A DNA stretch of 64,000 nt from JAOAFZ01 sp964412815 (GTDB taxonomy: Bacteria; Patescibacteriota; Microgenomatia; UBA1406; GWC2-37-13): assembly GCA_964412815.1 (NCBI GenBank), contig CAYPQF010000042.1:1-64000 (forward strand), read 5' to 3'. The notes beneath the pieces are model-generated. The model had not been told where the DNA came from. It made no database searches and saw only the letters and a program-made list of their open reading frames with translations. This document shows, piece after piece, positions 8,070-16,027 of the stretch; within the stretch, counting starts at the first letter, position 1, and each line of letters begins with the position of its first letter. The translations under genes and the position numbers were made by a program.

Positions 8070-8849
8070 TCAGGCGCGTAGTATCTCCAGCACCCTATCG
8101 TGATCCACCCCATTGGTAACTGCTATTGGTCCGGTATAGTCGGTAACCGGATCTCCATTCAAATCCGTAGCCTTCCCCCCTGCTTCCTGTACGAGTAAAC
8201 ACCCTGCGGCCACATCCCAGGGATTGTTAACCAGACTAAACTCAAGTTCTGCTTTTCCTGATGCTACAAATGCATACGCATAAGCAGCACAGAACAATCC
8301 TCTAAAATTGGGAATCTGTGCATGAATGCGCTCCACCAGGTTTTTCTCCCGTTGATACCGTGCATGGTCATAACTATGGCTATACATACACATATAATCG
8401 TTGAGTGAACGGCCAGATACCCGCAGCGGTGTTTCGACTCCGGTCTTGAGATTGCGGAACGTACTGCCCTGCCCCTTATGTGCATAATACAGCTCCTGCA
8501 AATGAGGAAGAGAGATATATCCTGAAGTAATTACACCATTCTCTTCGATAGCCATCATGGTTCCGTTAATTGCGATGCCACGGGCAAAGTTGTTGGTCCC
8601 ATCAAGCGGATCAAAGATCCACCGGTACCCGGAACTGCCTGCCGTGGAACCTTGCTCTTCGCCGAGAATACCATCGTCAGGAAAGTGGCGGGTAATTTCT
8701 GCTCGGTACAACCGTTCGATAGTCAGATCAATTTCGGTTACGTAGTCGTGTGCTTTTTTTGCATTGATAGAGGATATGGACCCAAATGAGTCAAGAATTA
8801 TCTGTCCCCCTTTGAGGATCAGCGCCTCGGCAAGTTCTGTTCTATTCAT
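8070..8849 (-). CDS. Inositol monophosphatase family protein (SuhB/HisN-like)
   Basis: A 259-residue Mg-dependent phosphatase of the inositol monophosphatase superfamily. Visible signatures are the metal-binding GEEQGS, the central FDPLDGTNNFARG and the C-terminal WDVAAGCLLVQEAGG. Family members remove phosphate from myo-inositol phosphate, histidinol phosphate or related small molecules; the substrate here cannot be told. Minus-strand TACAAT ends 6 nt before the ATG, so the mRNA is probably leaderless. It is the first gene of a likely two-gene unit with the truncated methyltransferase. Confidence 0.9.
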   Translation of the reverse strand: MNRTELAEALILKGGQIILDSFGSISSINAKKAHDYVTEIDLTIERLYRAEITRHFPDDGILGEEQGSTAGSSGYRWIFDPLDGTNNFARGIAINGTMMAIEENGVITSGYISLPHLQELYYAHKGQGSTFRNLKTGVETPLRVSGRSLNDYMCMYSHSYDHARYQREKNLVERIHAQIPNFRGLFCAAYAYAFVASGKAELEFSLVNNPWDVAAGCLLVQEAGGKATDLNGDPVTDYTGPIAVTNGVDHDRVLEILRA

Positions 8850-8887
8850 GAGGATATTGTACCATGTAGTTTTTCAGTGTGTCAGGA

Positions 8888-8908
8888 GGAGGGCCGGATC
8901 GGCCCTCC
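8888..8908 (-). terminator. Hairpin terminator of a GC-rich gene
   Basis: GGAGGGCCG (8888-8896) pairs with 8900-8908 around a 3-nt loop, 15 nt beyond the stop of the GC-rich gene at 8923. The T tract is weak. Confidence 0.55.
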
Positions 8909-8922
8909 CCCCAACGCATCCA

Positions 8923-9360
8923 TCAAGCCGTGCGGGCCAGGTACTCCTCGGGGGCGTCGAGGATGAGCGTGGCGGGCGTGCAGAAGCGGATCTCGTGTGG
9001 CTTCTCGAGCAGCCGCAGCCAGACGATCGCGATGATCAGCCGCGCCTCGATGTCGCGGTACGCGTCGCGCAGAGCGTTGATCTCCAACGCGGGGCCGTCC
9101 GGCTCCATGAGCATGCTCATCCGGTGGGTCGTCGCCATGAGGTGCAGGGCCAGCAGCATGCTCCACTGCTCGGCTGAGAGCCGAGGAAGCTGCATGCAGC
9201 CGATGAAGCTGCTGATCTGGTCGACGACCACAGCAATATGACCAAGGTTCATCCGGTTGATCGGCTCCGGCTCGTGATCCTCGCCGCCGCTCATCTCGGC
9301 CATTGCCCGCTGAAGATCCTCCAGGCCGGCGATCATGCCGGCAAGTGACATGTCTCTCAC
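8923..9360 (-). CDS. GC-rich gene: unknown helical, Met-rich soluble protein
   Basis: Starts at GTG 9360 behind a strong AGGAGG; an ATG three codons in is the alternative. The 145-residue product has no signal peptide or membrane span and reads as amphipathic helices rich in Met and Leu (QWSMLLALHLMATTHRM, ARLIIAIVWLRLLEKP). It is the only clearly soluble member of the GC-rich class. Promoter: TTGAAC (9428-9423), 16-bp spacer, TATAAT (9406-9401), giving a leader of about 35 nt. No family recognised. Confidence 0.65.
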   Translation of the reverse strand: MRDMSLAGMIAGLEDLQRAMAEMSGGEDHEPEPINRMNLGHIAVVVDQISSFIGCMQLPRLSAEQWSMLLALHLMATTHRMSMLMEPDGPALEINALRDAYRDIEARLIIAIVWLRLLEKPHEIRFCTPATLILDAPEEYLARTA

Positions 9361-9400
9361 GCTGTCCTCCTACAGTACGGTTGGATGTTACGATAGAGAA

Positions 9401-9428
9401 ATTATATCATTTTTATCCTATAGTTCAA
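9401..9428 (-). promoter_or_regulatory. Consensus-like promoter of the 8.9-kb GC-rich gene
   Basis: TTGAAC and TATAAT with a 16-bp spacer, read on the minus strand. The spacer contains CTATAGG, a heptamer also near the -10 box of the GC-rich genes at 11.6 and 35.5 kb. Confidence 0.65.
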
Positions 9429-9517
9429 CCTGCGCTGTCAGGATTCTAGTCATGCAACAGGAGAGGAGGCATGGTTAGTTTAGCCAGACTCAAGCACTCC
9501 AATGGTATACTAAGCCT

Positions 9518-10087
9518 ATGAAAAACGCGCTCATCCTCCACGGTACAAACGGGACCAGTCAGGATAACTGGTTTCCCTGGCTTGCCACACAGCTAAAAGA
9601 GCGCGGATATAGCGTCTGGATGCCGGATCTTCCGGGCGCGGATGCACCATCAATTGCACGCTATACTACGTTTCTTACGGGACCAAACTATAATGGAACA
9701 GAATTCAGTTTTGGACCAGATACCGTAATTGTCGGCCACTCATCAGGATCGGTAGCCGCACTTGGACTGTTACAGGCTCTGCCACTGGAAACAACCGTCG
9801 GTACCGTAATCTGTGTAGGAGCATTCAAAGATACCCTGGGGTGGGAAGCGCTCAAAAACTTTTTTACCCCGGAACTGGAGTTTCCCCGCATCCGAAAAAA
9901 AGCCCGTAAAATCCTCTTTATCCATAGCGAGAACGACCCTTACTGCCCGATGGAACACGCAGGGTATCTGGCGGTACAAACCGGCGGAGAGCTCAAGATT
10001 ATTCCTCATCAAAAACACTTTAGTATCGAGACCATGGGCGAACAGTACAAAGCCTTTCCTGAACTGCTCAATAGCATTCCGGTATGA
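9518..10087 (+). CDS. RBBP9/YdeN-family serine hydrolase
   Basis: A 189-residue alpha/beta hydrolase. The start (KNALILHGTNGTSQDNWFPWL) and nucleophile elbow GHSSGSVAAL fit the RBBP9/YdeN family. Candidate catalytic Asp (HSENDPYCP) and His (PHQKHFS) follow at the expected places. Family members hydrolyse small esters or amides; natural substrates are poorly known. TATACT (9506-9511) ends 6 nt before the ATG, so it is probably leaderless and monocistronic. Confidence 0.85.
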   Translation: MKNALILHGTNGTSQDNWFPWLATQLKERGYSVWMPDLPGADAPSIARYTTFLTGPNYNGTEFSFGPDTVIVGHSSGSVAALGLLQALPLETTVGTVICVGAFKDTLGWEALKNFFTPELEFPRIRKKARKILFIHSENDPYCPMEHAGYLAVQTGGELKIIPHQKHFSIETMGEQYKAFPELLNSIPV

Positions 10088-10123
10088 AGATAAGATAGTG
10101 TTCTTTGTCGGATATTCCTCCTT

Positions 10124-11503
10124 TTATGTTCCCGGCATCGCTGGCATATCAAAGGATACATCCGAAGGTACTACAAAATAGGATGGGTCCGGGTTCCACG
10201 GACGACATGACACAATCATTTCGCTCCGATACTGTTCCGCCTGTTCCCGTTCCTGCGGTGTCATAGATTCATTTGCAGCATCCAGTTCAGCTTTATTCAT
10301 CTTGAATCCCTGCTTGACACCCATTACTTCAAACCATCCGGTAACGGACTCACCATCGTAGATCGCATTGGCTTCAGCCGGACCTGCATTCAGAACAAAT
10401 GTGGCCGTACTGCGGCCTTTACCGCCACTCGTCCACAGCTTGCCTTCTTCAAATCCTTTCATTGGTTCTTGCGGAGGCCGCCAGGTACACTCCAGACTCT
10501 CTGACACACCAAGTATCTGTTCGACAGACCAGCTGACTTCCGCACCATTGGACACACCCGCTGCCTGCTCTACCACCTCTCCCTGTTTGTTAAGTGCAGC
10601 CACGGCCAGTTTGTCTTTGGAAAGGCCTTTTATAAAAGTGCCGATCTCATCCACTACGCCACTGCCATACTGTGTACCCTTTTGGATTGCGTTTTTTACA
10701 ATCTGCATGCCGCCGTTGTTAAGGATACCGGAGCTGTCTGTTAACGCTACCGTTACCCGGATGTTAGAGAGAGAACCAGCTAGGTTGCGGAAGTTTTTCA
10801 GATTGTTGACACCGTTTACAATGGCGGCTCCCGCTTTGGAGAGCGAGGCAATCGTTTTGGGCACACCAGCCAATGGGAGCATGGCCATGGTCTGTACGCC
10901 AATGTCTGCGGTTCCTTTGCCAATGGCGCCCCAGACATCTCCTGATGCCCACAGTTGGCGGGTTTCGCTGGAGAACATCTTCTGTGCCAGACCATCGGTG
11001 CCACCGGTTGCGTATGCGTAAGCGAGGTTTCCGGCAGTCCATACTGCTGCAGCTTGCGCGCCATAGGTCAGCGCTGCGCCAGCAAACGCTGCGGCGGGTG
11101 GAAACAACACGATTGCTGCGGTAACGGCAACCGCTCCTGCTACAATCGCCGCTGCTTGCCATGGGTTTTCTTTGGCATAGTTCCATGCTTGTTTAGCCGG
11201 TTCGGTAGCGGTATTCCAAAGCGCGTCTCCTGCTTTTTTTAACCCACCTCCCAGGTGTTTTGCGCCATCCCAGGCGCTAATCTTGCCGGATTTCACGCCT
11301 TCCCAGACCAGCTCGGCAGCCTGACCATCGGTCAGGATGCCACCACCAGAAGGAGCGCCACCAGAGCGGTGTTGGTTGCCAATTGTATACCAAATGAATG
11401 AGGCCGGATCATTGCGTGAATTATACCATGATATTAATATGATAAATGAAGAATTAAACTCAGTAAATTTTATAGAAGAGTCAACTTCTGTTCCGATACA
11501 CAT
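10124..11503 (-). CDS. 5'-truncated paralogue of the toxin scaffold
   Basis: The central part parallels the toxin at 363: TGGTDGLAQKMFSSETRQLW against NGGVEGVLEEVFSRKTLDMI, and AALNKQGEVVEQ against TSLNKQGERMKQ. The N-terminal membrane region of that protein is missing. About 55 residues upstream of the shared part are AT-rich text with no scaffold similarity and only weak starts (TTG 11521, ATG 11503). There is no AT-rich toxin tip; the C-terminus (TPQEREQAEQYRSEMIVS) is unfamiliar. It is probably a degraded or orphan fragment, though a shortened functional protein cannot be excluded. Confidence 0.5.
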   Translation of the reverse strand: MCIGTEVDSSIKFTEFNSSFIILISWYNSRNDPASFIWYTIGNQHRSGGAPSGGGILTDGQAAELVWEGVKSGKISAWDGAKHLGGGLKKAGDALWNTATEPAKQAWNYAKENPWQAAAIVAGAVAVTAAIVLFPPAAAFAGAALTYGAQAAAVWTAGNLAYAYATGGTDGLAQKMFSSETRQLWASGDVWGAIGKGTADIGVQTMAMLPLAGVPKTIASLSKAGAAIVNGVNNLKNFRNLAGSLSNIRVTVALTDSSGILNNGGMQIVKNAIQKGTQYGSGVVDEIGTFIKGLSKDKLAVAALNKQGEVVEQAAGVSNGAEVSWSVEQILGVSESLECTWRPPQEPMKGFEEGKLWTSGGKGRSTATFVLNAGPAEANAIYDGESVTGWFEVMGVKQGFKMNKAELDAANESMTPQEREQAEQYRSEMIVSCRPWNPDPSYFVVPSDVSFDMPAMPGT

Positions 11504-11510
11504 TTGACTT
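11400..11510 (-). repeat. Copy A of a diverged upstream-region repeat
   Basis: On the minus strand this AT-rich stretch reads CIGTEVDSSI ... SSFIIL, then TATAAT, then CCGGC. A similar arrangement (MGTEVDSTI ... SSFIIL, TATAAT, CCGGC) occurs at 36940-37035. The DNA shares the 14-mer TCAACTTCTGTTCC. It may be a duplicated promoter or leader segment, or the remains of a short gene. Confidence 0.4.
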
Positions 11511-11537
11511 GACAAATTCAATACTATAGGATATAAT
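11509..11537 (+). promoter_or_regulatory. Consensus sigma-70 promoter of the 11.6-kb GC-rich gene
   Basis: TTGACA (11509-11514), an exact 17-bp spacer and TATAAT (11532-11537). AAGGAG precedes the GTG start at 11570. The leader is about 25 nt. Confidence 0.8.
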
Positions 11538-11569
11538 TATATCAGTTCAAGCCTAGTAAGGAGCACATT

Positions 11570-11847
11570 GTGAAAATCCGATACCTGACAGCAGCGAGTA
11601 CGCTGCTAATCCTGCCATTGATGGGCCACACAGCTCTTATGGCCTTCGCAGCAGTAGTTCTGACTTCGGCGTTAGTGTCTATGGTTGTAACGAGCCCAGC
11701 AATCCGAACGCAAAGATCGATGTGTTCTGCGGCATGATCGTGCTGCAGACCAGCGCCATGATGTTCGGACCGGACCAGACCATTCAGGTCTGGGCCATCA
11801 CCACGCTGCTGATCGCGGCGCTCGCCAGCCGTCTGCGCTGGCGCTAG
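11570..11847 (+). CDS. GC-rich gene: small membrane protein, frameshifted or two overlapping ORFs
   Basis: From GTG 11570, behind AAGGAG, the first frame gives 55 residues with two hydrophobic stretches (TLLILPLMGHTALMAFAAVV) and stops at TGA 11735-11737. A second frame begins at an overlapping ATGA (11734) and encodes 37 residues ending at 11847 (QVWAITTLLIAALASRLRWR). That second frame is also open well upstream and reads convincingly (DFGVSVYGCNEPSNPNAKID), so one gene with a -1/+2 frameshift is at least as likely as two coupled small genes. Promoter and terminator look intact. No family recognised. Confidence 0.45.
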
Positions 11848-11853
11848 GCTTCA

Positions 11854-11884
11854 CCAGCCGGGAGAGGCAACCTTTCCCGGTTGG
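11854..11884 (+). terminator. Hairpin terminator of the 11.6-kb GC-rich gene
   Basis: CCAGCCGGGA-AGG pairs with CCT-TCCCGGTTGG around a CAA loop, followed by CACTCTCTTT. It lies 7 nt beyond the TAG. Confidence 0.6.
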
Positions 11885-11927
11885 CACTCTCTTTACTTCT
11901 TTCAAACTCTATTTCTCGAAAGGAATA

Positions 11928-13391
11928 TCACACCATTCTATCTTCTTCCAGACTTCCCCGATTCACGATAAGCACCCGGTTCAGCCCCAACTCCTCTACA
12001 AAATACCGGTCGTGCGACACAATCAGCAGCCCGCCTTCGTAGTCCAGCAGGGCCTGCTCCAGCACCTCGCGACTCTCGATATCCAGATGGTTGGTGGGTT
12101 CGTCCAGAATCAGAAACTGATTATTCTGATGGGTCAGAATCGCAATAATCAGCTTGACCCGCTCCCCCTGCGAGATCTCCTTTACCAGCGCGTAGGCATG
12201 TTCCCCGCTAAACAGAAACTTCCCCAGAATCTTGCGGGCTGAGGTCTCGTTGGCACGGCCGGTCTTGAGCATGAGGTTTTCGATCACGGTTTTGTCGTAG
12301 TCCAGCAGATCGTGCTCCTGATCAAAGTAGCCAATCTTCATGTTGTGGCCGCGCTCGATCGTGCCGGTGTCGGGAGTTAGGCGGCCCAGTAGCAGTTTGA
12401 TGAGGGTAGACTTGCCACTCCCGTTTTCCCCTTGCAAGTGTATTCGATCGCCCGCTGTAATGGTCAGCTTCTCGCAGCCGACAATATCTTTAAACTGCAT
12501 CTGCTCCACATAAAATACCACCCGCTTGCGGTAGCTCTCGTCGCCAAAGCCACCGATACGCATCGTCTTCTGCTCCGGCGGACGCTCCACACCATTGTCG
12601 ATAAACTCCCGCTGGTAGCGGGTCTTCATGGCGCGCAGCCGCTTGCCCGCGGCCGGATCGGCCCGGTTGGCCAGCTTGGACTGTTGATCTTTAATCAGCT
12701 GCTCAAAATGCTGTCGGCGCTTCTCTTCGCGCTTATACTCTTCCAGCTCCCGCTCTTCGCGCAGCGCCTTCTGTTTCTTGTAGTCTGTATAGCCGCCCGA
12801 GTACTCGTACAGCGTATGGCGGTACGGGTCCAGCTCCAGAATCTTTTTAACCGTATTGTCCAGAAACGCACGATCATGCGAGATCACAATGATATTCCCC
12901 TTAAACCGCCGGATAAACTTCTCCAGCCACGCCAGACTCTCCAGATCCAGATTGTTGGTCGGCTCGTCCAGAAAGATGGTGGTGGGTTCGTGGATCAGCA
13001 GCCGCGCCAGGCCCACCTTGGTCTTCTGACCGCCGCTGAGACTTGAGATCGGCAGCGTGCGGTCGATATCCGTCAGATTGACCTGCGATACGGCCATATC
13101 AATCTTGTACTCCTCCCACTCCTCCGCAAGCGCCGCATGCAGATAGGTATGGATGGTATCGTCTGGTCTGGCATCGATCGTCTGCGGCAGATAGCCGATC
13201 TCCTCGTGCGTGATCGTGACCGTCCCCCGGTCCGGCTCTTCCAGCCCCAGAATTATCTTGAGAAGCGTGGACTTGCCACTGCCATTGGGCGCCACAAACC
13301 CGATCTTATCGTTGTTATCGACACTAAAGGAGACGTCCTGAAACAGGAGTTTGACACCATACGACTTGGAGAGGTTTTGGATGTGGAGCAT
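11928..13391 (-). CDS. ABC-F family ATPase (ribosome-associated type)
   Basis: A 487-residue protein with two ABC domains and no membrane part. Domain 1 has Walker A APNGSGKST and signature LSGGQKTKVGLARLL. Domain 2 has GENGSGKST, a shifted signature ISQGERVKL and ILDEPTNHLD. The inter-domain linker is long and highly charged (about residues 205-260), as in ABC-F translation factors that act at the ribosomal E site. The C-terminal extension of Uup is absent. Minus-strand TACAAT ends 6 nt before the ATG, so it is probably leaderless. The exact subfamily (EttA-like, resistance type or other) is not decidable. Confidence 0.9.
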   Translation of the reverse strand: MLHIQNLSKSYGVKLLFQDVSFSVDNNDKIGFVAPNGSGKSTLLKIILGLEEPDRGTVTITHEEIGYLPQTIDARPDDTIHTYLHAALAEEWEEYKIDMAVSQVNLTDIDRTLPISSLSGGQKTKVGLARLLIHEPTTIFLDEPTNNLDLESLAWLEKFIRRFKGNIIVISHDRAFLDNTVKKILELDPYRHTLYEYSGGYTDYKKQKALREERELEEYKREEKRRQHFEQLIKDQQSKLANRADPAAGKRLRAMKTRYQREFIDNGVERPPEQKTMRIGGFGDESYRKRVVFYVEQMQFKDIVGCEKLTITAGDRIHLQGENGSGKSTLIKLLLGRLTPDTGTIERGHNMKIGYFDQEHDLLDYDKTVIENLMLKTGRANETSARKILGKFLFSGEHAYALVKEISQGERVKLIIAILTHQNNQFLILDEPTNHLDIESREVLEQALLDYEGGLLIVSHDRYFVEELGLNRVLIVNRGSLEEDRMV

Positions 13392-13475
13392 GGGGATATT
13401 GTAGCATTACTCATAATTAAAAATATTGATCGGAATAAAACTAAGTACTTTTGGTATAATAACTTAATAACCAAT

Positions 13476-14726
13476 ATGAAAATCGATTCGATTAGTATAA
13501 AATCTTACAGATCTTGTGCGAAAACTAATGTCGATTTTGCAAATAATCTTTCAGCGTTGATCGGAGTAAATGGCGTAGGTAAAAGTAATATAATGCACGC
13601 TATACTGCTACTAAAAAAAATGACAAAACTTCAGTCAAAATACGCAAGAATAAAAGACACACTGCAAAGCAAGACGACAAAGTTAAATTTAAAAGTATCT
13701 ACTAAAGATAATAAAATCGTTGAGTTAAAAGCAACTTTTATTTTTGATACCGACGAGAGAAACATAGATGATATCTCTGATGTAACATTAAAATGGAATC
13801 TTCAAGACATACTTGGTCCAAAAATCTCCAAATGGATTAATATACCAATTGAATTAATGCAGTATCCTGAAGAAGTGGTATTTGGAGAGTTTCAAGACTT
13901 ACTCGTAAGAAGATACTTTGACAATAGCAGAGTTTTTATAGAGAATTTTAAAAAAACTTATCCTACTATAAAGCAAATTCTTGATCATTTTAACTCGATG
14001 ACATATTACAGCGCTAGCCAATACTCTGATCCAACAAAATATCCTAACTTCATTGAAATTGAGGAAGATGATAAAGTAAAAAAAACCAGATACAGAAGTA
14101 ATTATTTAAATAGTCACTCAAAATTTCTTTACGATTTATACAATAGTAAGACAAATAATGATCCTAGCTACAACATGTTTATTGATGCCGTTAATAGTGA
14201 TGGAATAGGTCTTATAGATAAACTTGAATTTAAAGAAATTATTACTCAAGTAAATAATTTTGAAGTATCTACGGGTGGCAGAATGAAATCTATTGAACGA
14301 AAAAAGTTACTTGTCATCCCAAATTTTTTTGTTGACAATATACAACTTTCACCCAATCAACTTTCTGAAGGGACACTAAGAGCTCTTGCATTAATTTTTT
14401 ACATTATCAGTGATAAAGGAAGTGTGACATTGGTTGAAGAGCCTGAAGTTTGTGTTCATCATGGATTGCTAAGTAGTATTATTAATCTAATCAAATTTAA
14501 ATCTAGATCTAAACAACTAATTATTAGCACTCACTCAGAATATATTTTAGATAAGCTTAAACCAGAAAACATAATTATTGTAAAAAAGAATAAGGAAAAA
14601 GGGACTATAGCAAAACAGCTTACGAAAAGTCTAACAAAAAAAGAATTAGGCGCTTTAAAAAAATATTTAGAAGAATCAGGGAATCTTGGTGATTATTGGA
14701 AAGAAACTGGTTTATCTCAATATTAA
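13476..14726 (+). CDS. AAA-15/OLD-like ATPase of a probable defence cluster
   Basis: I use the ATG at 13476 because the upstream in-frame part is antisense to the ABC-F gene. The protein (416 residues) starts like SMC/RecF-type ATPases (SISIKSYRSCAKTNVDF), with Walker A GVNGVGKSN, a signature-like LSEGTLRALALIFYII, Walker B VTLVEEPEVCVHHGL and the ISTHSEYILDKL block. This is the arrangement of AAA-15/AAA-21 ATPases in OLD, PARIS-like and Septu-like systems. A TOPRIM-like gene follows 3 bp later. All three genes here are strongly AT-rich, pointing to recent transfer. TATAAT lies 15 nt before the ATG. Confidence 0.75.
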   Translation: MKIDSISIKSYRSCAKTNVDFANNLSALIGVNGVGKSNIMHAILLLKKMTKLQSKYARIKDTLQSKTTKLNLKVSTKDNKIVELKATFIFDTDERNIDDISDVTLKWNLQDILGPKISKWINIPIELMQYPEEVVFGEFQDLLVRRYFDNSRVFIENFKKTYPTIKQILDHFNSMTYYSASQYSDPTKYPNFIEIEEDDKVKKTRYRSNYLNSHSKFLYDLYNSKTNNDPSYNMFIDAVNSDGIGLIDKLEFKEIITQVNNFEVSTGGRMKSIERKKLLVIPNFFVDNIQLSPNQLSEGTLRALALIFYIISDKGSVTLVEEPEVCVHHGLLSSIINLIKFKSRSKQLIISTHSEYILDKLKPENIIIVKKNKEKGTIAKQLTKSLTKKELGALKKYLEESGNLGDYWKETGLSQY

Positions 14727-14729
14727 AGT

Positions 14730-15305
14730 ATGAAAAAAATTATTGGTATTATCGCAGAAGCTCAATCTGATTTTGAACCACTAGTAGAAATAATTAAAAA
14801 TGTAACACAATCAAATTATACATACAAAAAAAGACTTGGTAATGGTTGTGGGAAAATAATCAATAAATGTGCAGCATGGACATATTCATTAGAAATGGAA
14901 GGATGTAATATTATAATTATTCTCCATGACGCGGACTTTAACAGTCCAAAAATAATCGAGGAAAAGTTAAAAAAACAGCTGAGTAAATTTAATTTAAATA
15001 ATAAATTAATTTGTATACCTGTGCAGGAAATAGAGTCATGGTTTTTGAGTGATCCTGATAATCTAAAGGTGACTTTTAAGTTAAAAAAACCACCAAAAAT
15101 AAAGAGCAAACCCGAACTCATAAATTCTCCAAAAGAATATCTAGAAGAAATAATATATTTTCATTCAGAGAAAAGGAGATATTACAATAACGTTAAAGAT
15201 AATAAAATACTTTCTCAAAGAATTGATATAGATAAAATACGTAGGTTATGTCCTTCATTTGCAGTTTTACATGATTTTATACTTAGCAACTTAAAGAGTA
15301 GTTAA
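14730..15305 (+). CDS. TOPRIM-like (DUF4276-type) effector candidate
   Basis: A 191-residue basic protein. IIGIIAEAQSDFEPL provides the first acidic residue, IIIILHDADFN a DxD, and IPVQEIESWFLSDPDNL a block seen in DUF4276 and related TOPRIM-fold proteins. In OLD-like and PARIS-like systems such a partner is the nuclease or effector triggered by the ATPase. It starts 3 bp after the ATPase stop, so the pair is surely co-transcribed. Family call by motif only; the nuclease role is inference. Confidence 0.6.
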   Translation: MKKIIGIIAEAQSDFEPLVEIIKNVTQSNYTYKKRLGNGCGKIINKCAAWTYSLEMEGCNIIIILHDADFNSPKIIEEKLKKQLSKFNLNNKLICIPVQEIESWFLSDPDNLKVTFKLKKPPKIKSKPELINSPKEYLEEIIYFHSEKRRYYNNVKDNKILSQRIDIDKIRRLCPSFAVLHDFILSNLKSS

Positions 15306-15318
15306 CTAAACTAGGTAT

Positions 15319-16017
15319 ATGACGTTTGAGAATATCGATATTGAAGAAATTTCAAATTTAGAAGGGAAGAATTTCTTAGTTTCTGTCAAGAAATTTCCCG
15401 AACTATTCGATTACATAAATCAATTATCATATCTATACCAAACTTTATTAAAATCATTTCAAAAACCACCATCTCAGATTTACATTCCAATACTACAACT
15501 ATTTTTTGTATGTATAAGAGGATTTTATATTTCTATCCAACTAATAGGCCAAGGACACTTGACTGAAGGATATTCAATCATTTCAAAGTCTAGTGAAGCA
15601 GTAGGTTATTCAGCTGTGATGAAGGAGAATAAAAAGAAAATTATGGTCTGGATCACAAAATCTGATAAAGAATTTAGAGATGTGTTTGGTAAACCGTTTC
15701 CGAAAAATAATCAACTATTACACCCAAGAATATACCACATTTATAATGTTACTAGAAAATACGGTAGTCATAACAATTTTGAGTCAACAATACATTTTTT
15801 TAAAGTATTAGACGACTTCCGAATTAATTTCACATATAACGATTATTATAACGATAAAAATATTAGTTTAGGTTTGTTATTTGCTATAAATTCATATTAT
15901 GATTTTCTAATAGTTTATAAGGAAATCTTTAAAGATGTAATATTAAAAGAGTATATTAGCAACTTCAAACTTTTTGAAAATAAATGGAAAATGTTTAAAG
16001 TTGAGTTTAAACATTGA
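15319..16017 (+). CDS. Unknown AT-rich gene, third of the ATPase/TOPRIM cluster
   Basis: A 232-residue, mostly helical protein rich in Phe, Tyr, Ile and Lys, with no obvious catalytic motif. One segment (SQIYIPILQLFFVCIRGFY) is hydrophobic and could be buried or membrane-associated; GHLTEGYSIISKSSEA recalls helical DUF5677-like proteins, but weakly. It lies 13 bp after the TOPRIM-like gene with the same AT-rich composition, so it probably belongs to the cluster. Its stop is close to the 3' end of gltX on the other strand. Confidence 0.55.
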   Translation: MTFENIDIEEISNLEGKNFLVSVKKFPELFDYINQLSYLYQTLLKSFQKPPSQIYIPILQLFFVCIRGFYISIQLIGQGHLTEGYSIISKSSEAVGYSAVMKENKKKIMVWITKSDKEFRDVFGKPFPKNNQLLHPRIYHIYNVTRKYGSHNNFESTIHFFKVLDDFRINFTYNDYYNDKNISLGLLFAINSYYDFLIVYKEIFKDVILKEYISNFKLFENKWKMFKVEFKH

Positions 16018-16027
16018 AATTTATAAA

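Noticed and set aside
8764..9241. Plus-strand frames opposite the 8.9-kb gene
   Set aside because: They are shadows of the minus-strand gene, which alone has a promoter, AGGAGG and terminator.
13137..13475. N-terminal extension of the AAA ATPase
   Set aside because: It is antisense to the ABC-F gene, and ATPase similarity begins at the ATG at 13476 behind a TATAAT.
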